64,000 nt of DNA from CAKKQX01 sp963734595. GTDB lineage: Bacteria; Pseudomonadota; Gammaproteobacteria; Burkholderiales; SG8-41. Location of the stretch: assembly GCA_963734595.1 (NCBI GenBank), contig CAVTHV010000026.1:310001-374000 (forward strand). Direction: 5' to 3'. Of this stretch, positions 1 to 9,156 are shown one piece after another. The first letter of the stretch is position 1. Every line of letters begins with the position of its first letter. The notes beneath the pieces were generated by a model. That model saw only the letters and a list, made by a program, of their open reading frames with translations. It was not told the origin of the DNA and searched no databases. Position numbers and translations under genes: made by a program.

Positions 1-28
1 TTCGATACTCGTTAAAGAATGCACGCGA

Positions 29-766
29 ATGATTAAGAACCCAACACCGTCCGTTTCGCACACTCCAAAGCAGAACCATCTTCTCGCCGCGCTGCCCGCC
101 GCCGACTACGAGCGTCTGTTACCCCATTTGGAGCAAGTCCCGATGGAACTCGGCCAGGCAATCTACGAATCCGGCAGTCATCAGGGCTATGTGTATTTCC
201 CCGCCACCAGTATCGTGTCTCTGCTTTACGTCATGCATGACGGTTCCTCCGCCGAGATCGCGATCGTAGGCAACGAGGGCGTGGTGGGCATCGCCTTGTT
301 CATGGGTGGCGAAAGTACCCCAAGCCGCGCCGTAGTGCAGAGCGCGGGTTACGGCTACCGGCTGAGAGCAAGCGTGCTGAAAAGCGAATTCGGCAAGGGC
401 GGAGAACTGCAGCATCTCCTGTTGCGCTACACCCAGGTGCTGATCACGCAGATGGCGCAGACCGCGGTGTGCAACCGGCACCATTCGGTCGAACAGCAGC
501 TGTGCCGCTGGCTGTTGCTGAGCCTGGACCGGCTGCCCTCGAACGAACTGACGATGACCCAGGAGCTGATTGCCAACATGCTGGGCGTGCGCCGCGAGGG
601 CGTGACCGAGGCCGCCGGACACCTGCAAACGGCCGGGTTGATCCATTACAGCCGCGGCAAGATCACCGTGCTGGACCGTCCGAAGCTGGAGGCGCGGGTT
701 TGTGAATGTTATGCGGTGGTGAAACGTGAATACGATCGCCTGTTTCCGCAAATTGCCACGACTTAG
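29..766 (+). CDS. Crp/Fnr family transcriptional regulator (paralogue 1)
   Basis: A 245-residue protein with the Crp/Fnr layout: an N-terminal cyclic-nucleotide-binding-like beta-roll (about residues 20-130), a dimer helix, and a C-terminal winged helix whose recognition-helix region reads LGVRREGVTEAAGHL (about 190-205). It is one of four paralogues here (also 14748, 15479 and 23546). Cysteines in AVCNRHHSVEQQLCRW and in the C-terminal CECYAVV are shared with most of them. There is no FNR-type N-terminal cysteine cluster, so an oxygen-sensing Fe-S cluster is unlikely, and the ligand is unknown. The ATG at 29 is the only good start, but its promoter lies mostly outside the window. It could be the activator of the repeated promoter motif described in this window; that is inference. 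Confidence 0.85.
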   Translation: MIKNPTPSVSHTPKQNHLLAALPAADYERLLPHLEQVPMELGQAIYESGSHQGYVYFPATSIVSLLYVMHDGSSAEIAIVGNEGVVGIALFMGGESTPSRAVVQSAGYGYRLRASVLKSEFGKGGELQHLLLRYTQVLITQMAQTAVCNRHHSVEQQLCRWLLLSLDRLPSNELTMTQELIANMLGVRREGVTEAAGHLQTAGLIHYSRGKITVLDRPKLEARVCECYAVVKREYDRLFPQIATT

Positions 767-837
767 GGCCGCGGTCAGGCGTTGCGACCAGGACGGGCGG
801 CGGCCTCGTTTCTACCCGGGCTCAGGCAGCCGGTAAA

Positions 838-1492
838 CTATTTTTTCCCGCCGAAGCGATAGACGAGGCCGAGCGAGAACAGATCGATGTCGCCGCGATT
901 GCCGACGGCATCGTTGATGCGATAGCGTTCCGCCTCGGCACGCATGCCCAGAGATTCAGTGAAATTGTACTGAATCCCCACGCCGAACTTGTAGTTCGTT
1001 TCGCGCTTGCTCGGGTCGGGATTGGACACACCGACGGCTCCGGTTCCGCTGAAGGAGTCTTCGGCTTCGGCGTAGTTCAGTCCGGCCCGGCCAAATGCAG
1101 AAAACTTTTCATTGATAGGGCAGAATGCCGACTGCGTCGAGATTCACGCCTTTGAGCCGGATGCTGCCGTTCAAGGTGCCTGCCGGTACCGTGGTCGCCG
1201 TAAAGCCGAAGCGCCCGAGATCGAAATAACCGCCTTCGATGGCAAAATTCCTGTTGAGCTGGTAACCGCCATAGAGCTTGTAGCCGGTGTCGCGGTCGTC
1301 ATCGCTGATCGAGGTCGTGGCAAAACCTGCCCCCAGCAGCCCGCTGGTGATCCTCGCGTCGTCGATGTTCGCTCTCGACTGGCCAATATTGACCCCGCCG
1401 TACCAGCCTGCGTCGGCTGCATCCACCAATGGGCTGGCGATTAATGCGAATGCTGCCAAACCCAGCATCCCTGCGCCTCTTGCTAATTTCAT
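838..1492 (-). CDS. OmpA-type outer-membrane beta-barrel protein, barrel only, frameshifted
   Basis: The protein begins with a signal peptide (MKLARGAGMLGLAAFALIAS, cleavage after VDAA) and continues as an eight-strand barrel of the OmpA/OprF N-terminal type (WYGGVNIGQS, YKLYGGYQLNRNFAIEGGYFDLG, then YNFTESLGMRAEAERYRIND and a terminal LVYRFGGKK). One extra base near 1109, compared with the paralogue at 2005-3150, splits the reading frame; corrected, it is about 217 residues. Unlike its neighbour it stops after the barrel and has no peptidoglycan-binding OmpA domain. It probably arose by duplication of the adjacent unit. Confidence 0.7.
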
Positions 1493-1694
1493 GATGTCCT
1501 CCAGCAGGACTTACCGTCTCTAATAAAGTCATTAAGTTACGACGAATTGTTAGTGTAAATCCTAAATTGGAAGTCCATGATTGTCAAAGCGTTTCAAGTT
1601 TTCTCGAAAAAACTCAGGTTGTTGTTGCGCAAATGCAACAAAATCTTCCAAAATCCTTCCGATATGCGCCATACCTTCGTCCTGGCTAAATAGG

Positions 1695-1726
1695 ATAGGC
1701 CGGCAGAAATGACTCTGCCGGCCTAT
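1695..1726 (-). terminator. Hairpin terminator downstream of the OmpA gene
   Basis: A perfect 13-bp inverted repeat (ATAGGCCGGCAGA, six-base loop, TCTGCCGGCCTAT) lies in the gap between two minus-strand genes. It is flanked by an A-rich/T-rich stretch and nearly identical to the hairpin at 3244-3275. It probably ends transcription of the 2005-3150 gene and may act in both directions. Confidence 0.7.
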
Positions 1727-1823
1727 GTTTTGGTGCCTCAACCTTTAACGGGTCAAGCTGAGGCGAGGGGATTGATAGATTGCAAGTGCGGCAAGATCAG
1801 GCGGACCTCGTGGCGTCGCTCAT

Positions 1824-1978
1824 TGCGTTATTCCCGCGAAGGCGCGGATCGCAGGAAGGATCCGAATAATCTTGCTTTCCGCATTCGCGGAAATGACAAG
1901 ACTTTACTTGCCCGCAGTTGTTCCAGAGGATGCCAGCAGACGCAGGGTTCAGGATGGCCCGCAGCCACCCTGAACCTT
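1824..1978. repeat. Intergenic inverted repeats in the 1493-2004 gap
   Basis: The 512-base gap between the two OmpA-type genes holds no convincing gene. Two dyads are visible besides the terminator at 1695. One is an imperfect pair (GTTATTCCCGCGAAG against ATTCGCGGAAATGAC, about 1824-1896) resembling the common CATTCCCGCGAAGGCGGGAAT intergenic repeat of proteobacteria. The other is a hairpin AGGGTTCAGG / CCTGAACCTT (1944-1978) just downstream of the OmpA stop, which may be a further terminator stem. Confidence 0.45.
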
Positions 1979-2004
1979 GCCATGACTCCAGCAGCAAGCG
2001 TTTA

Positions 2005-3150
2005 TTATTTCGTGCCGGAGACTTCGACTTCCACCCGCCGATCAGGCTGCAGGCAGGCGATCAGCGCCTTGGTCGCCTTCGTGCCTTTGCATTCACCGGG
2101 TTTCGTCACGGGATCTGATCCGTCTGTTCCCTTGGCGGCGATCTTGCCGGCGGGGATCCCTCCGGACTCCACCAGATAGGTCTTGACCGCATTGGCGCGG
2201 CGCTCGGAAAGATCCATATTGTATTTGTGCGAACCGATCCGGTCGGTGTGTCCCGTTACCGTAATGACATCAAAGTCGACGCCCCTCAGGTCTGCAGCAA
2301 GCTTGTCCAAGGCCTGTTTGCCCGCAGGCGACACGTCCGCTTTGCCGAAAACGAAAAGAGAATCCGCGGAGAACGTCACCTTTCTCGGCGCTGGCGCTTT
2401 CGGTGCTGGCGGCGGCGGAGGCGGCGGCGTCACGGGCACCGGCTCGGGCGCGGCGGCGGCAACGGGTTCGGGGGCCGCCGCACGCTGAACAGGGGCGGGC
2501 GTTTTCCCGCCGAAGCGATAGACCAGGCCGATCGAGACCAGGTCGACGTCGCCTTTGTTGCCGACAGCGTCGTTGATGCGATAGCGTTCCGCCTCGGCGC
2601 GCATGCCGAGAGATTCTGTGAAATTGTACTGCAGCCCCACGCCGAACTTGTAGTTCGCTTCGCGCTTGCTGGGGTTGGGATTGAGGCACACTGACAGCCC
2701 CGGTTCCGCTGAAGGAGTCTTTGGCTTCAGCGTAGTTCACCCCGGCCCGGCCGAATGCAGAAAACTTTTCATTGAAGGGCAGAATGCCGACTGCGTCGAG
2801 ATTCACGCCTTTGAGCCGGATGCTGCCGTTCAAGGTGCCTGCCGGTACCGTGGTCGCCGTAAAGCCGAAGCGCCCGAGATCGAAATAACCGCCTTCGACG
2901 GCAAAATTCCTGTTGAGCTGGTAACCGCCATAGAGCTTGTAGCCGGTGTCGCGATCGTCATCGTTGATCGAGGTCGTGGCAAAACCGCCTCCGAGCAGCC
3001 CGCTGGTGATCCGTGCGTCGTCGATGTTCGCCTCGACTGGCCAATGTTGATCCCGCCGTACCAACCCGAATCTTGCGCCACTGCCAATGGGCTCGCGATC
3101 ATCGCGAGCGCCATGATGCTCAGCGTCCCTGACACTCTTGCCAAATTCAT
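2005..3150 (-). CDS. OmpA family outer-membrane protein with peptidoglycan-binding domain, frameshifted
   Basis: Signal peptide (MNLARVSGTLSIMALAMIAS, cleavage after AVAQ), an eight-strand barrel nearly identical to that of the 838-1492 protein, a Pro/Ala linker (PAPVQRAAAPEPVAAAAPEP and a run of prolines), then an OmpA C-terminal domain (FSADSLFVFGKADV, TVTGHTDRIGSHKYNMDLSERRA, PDRRVEVEV), which binds peptidoglycan through conserved Asp and Arg. Two frame breaks (near 3035 and 2690) need correcting to join the parts; the product is about 380 residues. It should anchor the outer membrane to the cell wall. It is followed by a strong hairpin terminator. Confidence 0.8.
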
Positions 3151-3243
3151 GTTGTTCTCCAGGAGGATCTACCGTTCATAATAAAGTGCTCACGTGACCG
3201 GAAATCTTCTAACTGAACCGTCACTTTGTCTCGATCCAGCAAT

Positions 3244-3275
3244 AAAGGCCGGCAGAAATGAGTCTGCCGGCCTTT
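3244..3275 (-). terminator. Hairpin terminator downstream of the ice-binding-like gene
   Basis: A perfect 13-bp stem (AAAGGCCGGCAGA, loop AATGAG, TCTGCCGGCCTTT) flanked by T-rich sequence. It lies just past the minus-strand stop codon at 3297, and its stem and flank match the hairpin at 1695-1726, so the two are copies of one element. Confidence 0.75.
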
Positions 3276-3296
3276 GTTTTAATGCCTCAAGCGTTG

Positions 3297-5335
3297 TTAC
3301 TGGCAGGTTGTTGAATATGTGGCAGGTGGTGCGAACGGCTGCCCTGGCACGGAAACGACGTTGGAGTCGAATATAAACGTGCCGGTGTTAGCTGCCACAC
3401 CCACCCACGCTCCAGCCATCAGCCGGCCACAAGAGGTGGCGCCGGTCAGCATCGTAATATCTCTCGCCGCCAGTATGTTGCCCTGAAATTCAGAGTACAA
3501 ACCGAGTGTCGCGTCCGAGGCTGCCTGCCACCAGACGTTGGAAGCCTTGGCCCCGCCGGTCAGGATGATACGAGAGTGTACGCCGGGAGGGGCGGCACCG
3601 GCTGCCATGCCGACTGAGCTCGATGACTGGAAGACGAAGACAGCATTGGCATCGCCTTGGGCGTCGAGCGTGAGATCACCCGTTATCAAAATCGACGTGA
3701 GGGATTGATAGAGGCCGGGAGTGAAATAGTTGTCTCCCAACACCAGCGCGCTCCCGGTCGGGGCTCCTAAAGTAGTGCCAGCCGGCAAATTGGTGGCCCC
3801 ACCCAGGGAACCTGCCGCAGGAGGCCCGGCCGGAGGAGTGATGCTGAGAAACGCTGCATTCAAGTCGGCAACGACATTGGCTCTAGTGTTTGCCGGATCA
3901 AAAAGTGCACTGATGACCGTCCCGTTGATTGTGGGAGGAGAGCCGGCACAAAGTCCAAAACCTCCGGCAGCATCAATTGCCACTGAATTACAAATAGCCG
4001 ACGTAACCGGATCCAGTATCACATCTCCTTCAATATGGGTAATAGGCACGGTAGGAGTGTTGGTAACCCCGAAGTGGGCCGCAATTCCGAATGTCGCCGC
4101 AGCGCCCATGTTTATCGGCGCCAGACACGTTGTTGTCCCCGTGTCAAAGGTCCATACCTTGTCGACTGCAAGTGCATTGCCGGCCACGTCCTTGACACCG
4201 CTGGCGCCGCCTTTGATCGTGGCGGTATAGTTGGTCGATGCCGTGAGATTCGCCGTCGGGTTAAGGCTCGCGATATTGGTCAGCGGATCATAGGCGACGA
4301 CCGCTGGTACGAGTGCGGCAAGGCTTGAGGTTGGCGCCAGCGTAAAGGTCGCCGTGGTGATTGTTCCGGCGTTCATCGCTTCGCTGAAAGTGGCATTGAT
4401 CGTCTTGTTGATACAGACGCCGGCGGCAACATTGAGCGGATTCACGACAGTCACCGTGGGCGGCGTAGTGTCCGGGGCTGCGGCGGTAAAGGTCCATACA
4501 TAGTCTGCCGCGACGGTGGTGCTTGTACCGCCTGCCAGCGCATTGCCTGCGAGATCCGTGGCCGGGCTGGTTCCAGTCCCCTTGATCGTGGCGGTATAGG
4601 TCGAGCCGACCACAAGCGCTGCCGTTGGCGTAAAGGTTGCGGTTCTGCCGGCGACCGCGTAGGTCGCGCCTCCTCCTGCGGGAGACGGGAGATACGCAAG
4701 GTGCTGCGCAGGTCACCGTAAAGGTTCCCGGTGTGGTGATCGTTGTCGGGTCCATATCCTCATTGAAGACGGCGGTGATGGCCGTGTTGGCCGGCACGCC
4801 AGTCGTTGGACCGGAGCTCGTCGTGGCAGGGACGGTGAGGGTTACTCTGGGCTTGGCCGTGTCTGCCGTTGCACCTGTTCTAAAGGTCCACACAAAGTTA
4901 CTGGCCAGCGCAGTCCCTGCAGTGTCCTTGGCCGCGGTCGTAACCGTGGCAGTGCATACGGTATTGACCGGAAGATTGGTTGCTGCGGGAAGCGGGAGCG
5001 TTGCTATATTGCCTGCTGCCAGATAGGTAACTGCCCCGCCTCCTGTTACGGGCGTTCCGGCAGGGCAGGCCAGCGTAAAGCTGGCTGTCGTGAGCGTGGC
5101 GGGGTCCATCGCCGTACTGAACGCGGCAGTGATTTTCTTGATGTTGATTGCCACACCGGTGGCATTGGCAAGAGGGACTACCGCGGTCACCGTGGGCGCG
5201 GCTCGTAGCGGTCACGCCGCCTGATCCCAGGATCGCATCTCCGCCGCCGCCGCCTCCGCAGCCTGCCGCCAAGGCACTCAGCAGCGCGGCCATGAACCAC
5301 ATCACTGGTTTGGTAACGCGTTCGAGTCTGTTCAT
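3297..5335 (-). CDS. Ice-binding-like (DUF3494) lipoprotein with three Ig-like domains, frameshifted
   Basis: The N-terminus is a lipoprotein signal (MNRLERVTKPVMWFMAALLS, lipobox LAAGC followed by a glycine run). Three bacterial Ig-like (Big_5) repeats follow, each with the pattern AVFNEDMDPTTIT ... YTATIKG ... DLAGNALA ... VWTF. The last 220 residues match the DUF3494 ice-binding-like beta-helix (NMGAAATFGIAAHFGVTNT, HIEGDVILDP, GDLTLDAQGDANAVFVFQ, FQGNILAARDITM). Frame breaks near 5200 and 4640-4700 interrupt an otherwise continuous protein of about 680 residues. DUF3494 members bind ice or serve as adhesins; which applies here cannot be told. The ATG at 5335 has an AGAGGTG ribosome site. 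A copy of the repeated promoter lies about 120-160 bases upstream. Confidence 0.7.
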
Positions 5336-5454
5336 TTTGTTCACCTCTTCATCTAGTCCGGAAAACCAACAATGTAATCAGCCGACCTTTTGTCGGTGCG
5401 TACGCAGGCGTTATGCACACACAATCGCTTTCACGCGGAGCTTGATGGTTTGGA

Positions 5455-5496
5455 GTATTCCCTTCTGCCGCAAGAGCTTCTGTGCGGTGGCGTACA
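5455..5496 (-). promoter_or_regulatory. Crp/Fnr-type promoter: inverted repeat 5481-5496 plus -10-like GAATAC
   Basis: Read toward the ice-binding-like gene: TGTACGCCACCGCACA, 20 bases, then GAATAC. This is the regulatory content of the 368-base gap 5336-5703; a 77-codon open frame overlapping it looks spurious. Confidence 0.7.
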
Positions 5497-5703
5497 TACC
5501 CAAGACGATTTGTGTGTCCGCAGTTACGCCACGGACCATGGCGAACTCCGCTGGGGGTAGCGCCAGGGCAGCCGGGTGGTGCTGTGGCGCGGACGGGTAT
5601 TCAAAACAGAGGGTTATCATTTCCGTGTCCTCGAGAAACGGCATACCCGGGAATGGAACCGTCGAGTTTGCCTTCGCCTTCGCTCACGAACAGACCACCG
5701 TAC

Positions 5704-6537
5704 TCAGTGCCGGGCGGCTCCTGAAGCGACCTGCGCGAGCACTGGCTGGCTCGCGGTCTGCAGTCGCGCGCGTTCGTCGACGTCATAGGACGCGAAGACT
5801 TCGCGGGCCGACCTGGTTTCCGGCAGCACATAGACGATGCCGTTGGTCCCGGTAAAAGCCGGGCGCACCACGTTCTCGAAGAACTTCGGCGGAACATTGA
5901 TGCAGCCATAGGAAATACGGTTGTCGAGCGGCGTCGGCGTGGCCAGGCGCTGCGCGCGGCGCTCCTCGGGTTTGGTCGTAATCACCGGATGCATGGAGAT
6001 GGCATCGTCGTAGTCCACCCAGAGAATTTCCTTGCCGTGCAAATTGCGGTCCAGTGCGGCCACGAAGCGGCCCGCCGGCGTCGTGCGCTCCTCGGGACGG
6101 ATGCTCGACAGCGGCCGGTTGCCGATGCCGGGAACGGCGTCGTCACCCCGCGCCAGGCCGAGCAGCGCGGGCGGCCGCGCCGCGCAGCCGCCCGTCCGCA
6201 TCGAACACAAAGACCTTGGCGTCCGTCTTGTCGACGATCGCGAACGGCATGCCGCGATTGTCGCCCGAATCGACGACCCAGTCCGCCACGTGCCGGGCCT
6301 CGTGCGACGCGTGCTCCTGTTCGAAGTTCGCCCGTTTGGGACCGTGTCGCCGCCACGGGTTGCGTCTCGATACCGAATGGGGCTCGTGGCGACTTCCTGC
6401 GCAGGCAATGGGCGGATCGGGTTGAGCAATTGCGCAGCGTCGTCCGCCGCGGCTGCCTGGTAAGGGAAGCAGCTCGCGGCCAGCAGGCCGAAGCAAAGTC
6501 CTTTGCCTATGGTCGCCACGACCGCGCGCATGCGCAC
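5704..6537 (-). CDS. L,D-transpeptidase (YkuD) family protein, two compensating frameshifts
   Basis: A secreted protein: the signal peptide runs to about residue 31 (GLCFGLLAASCFPYQAAAA). The catalytic YkuD region is recognisable from TTPAGRFVAALDRNL, MHPVI and the active-site segment NRISYGCINVPPKFFENVV, with Cys as nucleophile; the usual SHGC is SYGC here. The central part (NFEQEHASHEARHVADWVVD, FAIVDKTDAKVFVFDADGRL) is read only after a shift near 6350 and another near 6180, so the gene has two compensating indels. L,D-transpeptidases cross-link peptidoglycan 3-3 or attach lipoproteins to it, which fits the neighbouring OmpA and envelope genes. No copy of the repeated promoter is seen upstream. 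Confidence 0.75.
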   Translation of the reverse strand: MRMRAVVATIGKGLCFGLLAASCFPYQAAAADDAAQLLNPIRPLPAQEVATSPIRYRDATRGGDTVPNGRTSNRSTRRTRPGTWRTGSSIRATIAACRSRSSTRRTPRSLCSMRTGGCAARPPALLGLARGDDAVPGIGNRPLSSIRPEERTTPAGRFVAALDRNLHGKEILWVDYDDAISMHPVITTKPEERRAQRLATPTPLDNRISYGCINVPPKFFENVVRPAFTGTNGIVYVLPETRSAREVFASYDVDERARLQTASQPVLAQVASGAARH

Positions 6538-6606
6538 TGTGGCAAAGCCGCAAGCGGCCTGGTGCGCATCTTTTTCATCGATCGTGCGGGCCGGGGCCAG
6601 TGGCTC

Positions 6607-9092
6607 TTAACCGCGGTCCGGTTTGCGCGGACGCACGGGCGGCACGTAGACCGGCGGCGGCGCCTCTGGCGGAACGACAACCGGCGGCGCGACACGATGA
6701 CGGCGGCGGCGGAGGCGGCGGCGTGTAGGCCAACAGCGACCGGCGGCATTCTGACGCCCGTGCCTACGACGGTGAGATTCAGATCGCTGCTGATCACCGC
6801 GCATCGAGTCGGGCGCCAGTTCAAGTCTGCGGGCGTACCTCGGCGTCACTCCGGTCGTGCTCACACCGGCGGCACAACCGGCGGCACCACGACGACCGGC
6901 GGCACTACGACCGGCGGCACAACCGGCGGCACCACGACGACCGGCGGCACCACCACGACCGGCGGCACGACGACCACCGGCGGCGCCACCGGCGGCACAC
7001 GACGACCGGCGGCACTACGATGGGCGCCGGGGTGATATTCGCGGTTGTTTTCCCGACAATAGGCGCGCAGCAGGTAACCGGGAGGGCAAAGTTACCGGCG
7101 TCTGCACCGCCAAGGGTATAGCCGGTAAAGGTGATGGTCTTGTCCGTTCCTATCGTCCGCGGTATCGAAATTGGCAGTACTGCCGGGGCCGGCAACCAGG
7201 GTGACGCCGGCAGGGCGTGCCCTTCAACGATGTAAAGGTTGCCGCGGTCGTGCCGTCGAAGATCTTGTCCGCGCCCCCGGGATACACCAGCATGTGTTGC
7301 GTCAGCGTAGCTGCCGTGGCCAAGGTGAAATTCGGCAAATAATTTGTCGGCGTCGTGTACGAGACCGGATTGTAATTAATGGTGACCGGTGCATTCGGCC
7401 CGGTGACGGCGGCGGGCGGGGTGCCAGCGGCGCAAAGACCACGGTGCCGCCGGCAACCCCCGGTCCGGTACCGTCAGTGCCGGCACTCAGCACCAGGCCG
7501 AGTGCGCCGAGGCCGAGGCTCTGGGCGGGAATACTGCTGCCTCTGGTCAGCGTAATGGCCGCATTCACGTTGATATCGTGTCCGGCGCACATGGCGATGT
7601 TTCCATCGGTCGTCGTCATGGCCGCGCGCATTCAGGATTCACATTGCGTCCGGCGCTCAATAAAACGCTGCCATTGGTCGTCGTGATGGCCGCATTCACG
7701 TTGACATCGCGTCCGCAACACACCACGACATTTCCATTGGTGGCGGTAATCGCCGGTTCACGTTCACGTCCCGAACGGCGTTCAATGTCAGCGTCGTCGT
7801 GCTCGGGGTCGCGGTCCAGCTGACCGCCTCGTTTACGTTGATATCGCCGTTGCCGGCTGTTGCCGTATTCAGACTACTCACCGGCGGGGTTCCGGCCACG
7901 GTGGCATCGGTCCGGTCGCCGTATTGATGACGACGCTGTTGGTGACCAGCAGGGCGGAGAGCGTTGCGCCGCTGATGTTGTCTGTGGCGCCGCTGCCGAT
8001 GGTGAAGTCCTGCGGGTCGATCAGCCAGGTGCCGGTCAGCCCCATGGCTGCGGCGGTGGTGATGTTGGCGTTGTTCGCGACATTGACGTGTCGCAGCGGA
8101 GGTTTCGATGAAGCCGCCGTTGCCGCCGTTGGGGGCGCTGGCGTCCAGCGTGCCGCTCACGTTGACGGTGCCGCTTTGCATGTCGCCCATCAGCCTGATC
8201 GTGCCGTTGTGGTTCTCGATGGTCTGCGCCTGGATCACGCCGGTGTTGTTGACCGCGCTCTGCAGCAGGTTCCCCGCCGACCTGCGCGGTCAGCAGCACT
8301 TGTCCGCCGTCGGCCTGGATCAGGCCGCCGTTTTGCGCCAGCGCGTTCACCGCGCCCTGGTTCACCGTGACATTGAGCAGACCGTCCCCGGCCACGTCGA
8401 GCGTGATGGCGTTGCCCGCGGCGAGCGCCACCGTGCCGAGCCTGGCCGAGATCACGCCTTCGTTGCTGACGTTCGCGCCCAGCAGGGCCACATAGCCGCC
8501 GTCGGCGTTGATCGATCCCTGGTTGAGGATCGTGCCATTGCCCGCGCCGGCAAACTTGTATTTGCCCGCCATGAAGTCGCTGTCGGTGATGTTCAGGGTG
8601 GACGCTACCAGCCCGCCCACGTTCACTTGCGCGCCCTTGCCGAACAGGATGCCGTTCGGATTCACCAGGAACACCTTGCCGTTGGCCGACAGGCTGCCGA
8701 GGATGCTCGAAGGATCCGAACCCAGCACCCGGTTGAGCGCCACCGAACTGCTGTTGGGCTGCACGAACTGGACCGCTTCTCCCTGCCCGATGCTGAAGCT
8801 CTGCCAGTTGATCGCCGCATTCTGGCTCGACTGGTTGATCGTCGTCTTGCCGGCGCCGCCTGCGATGCTCGCGCTGCCCGCCGACACCACGCCGCCCGTA
8901 GGCGCGGCGTAGCTCATTCGAACCGAACGCCAGCATCAGGGAGACCGCCAGCCCTTTCAGGGCGAAGCGCGCAGCCGCTCGCCGCTGCGCTTGTGCCAGG
9001 CGAGGATTTCCTGCCGCCGCTTCTGGCGTTTTCGGAGGCGGCAACAAAAGTGCCCGTCTTGTCGTTCCAGATCGATCGGTAAATGCGGTTCA
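6607..9092 (-). CDS. Filamentous haemagglutinin-like exoprotein (TpsA), multiple frameshifts
   Basis: The start is an ESPR extended signal peptide (MNRIYRSIWNDKTGTFVAAS) at 9092, typical of betaproteobacterial TpsA proteins. A hydrophobic core (FALKGLAVSLMLAFGSN) follows, then a haemagglutination-activity TPS domain (INWQSFSIGQGEAVQFVQPN, VFLVNPNGILFGKGAQVNVG). Downstream are beta-helix sequence, YDG-type modules (FDGTTAATFTSL, YTLGGADAGNFALP) and a Pro-Val-rich tail ending at 6607. At least five frame breaks interrupt it; corrected length is about 825 residues. It lies 65 bases after the TpsB gene on the same strand, so the two form a two-partner secretion operon for a surface adhesin. Confidence 0.75.
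6863..7017 (-). repeat. PPVV-type low-complexity repeat in the TpsA C-terminus
   Basis: Short units of the form GGCGGCACSACGACC recur here about a dozen times; on the coding strand they read as Pro-Pro-Val-Val and Pro-Pro-Val-Val-Val. Such Pro/Val tails are common at the ends of haemagglutinin-like exoproteins. The region is prone to slippage and carries frame breaks. Confidence 0.7.
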
Positions 9093-9156
9093 TGATGTGC
9101 TTCCGTTATGCTTAAAGTTTGTGTTCAGTCGAATGGTTCGTTGCGCATGCCGTCGA

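Noticed and set aside
5411..5644. A 77-codon minus-strand open frame
   Set aside because: It contains the inverted-repeat promoter and its -10-like hexamer and has no recognisable protein features.
6863..7017. Short tandem repeats considered as a CRISPR or a satellite
   Set aside because: They read as Pro-Val repeats in the TpsA frame, have no unique spacers and lie within a coding region.
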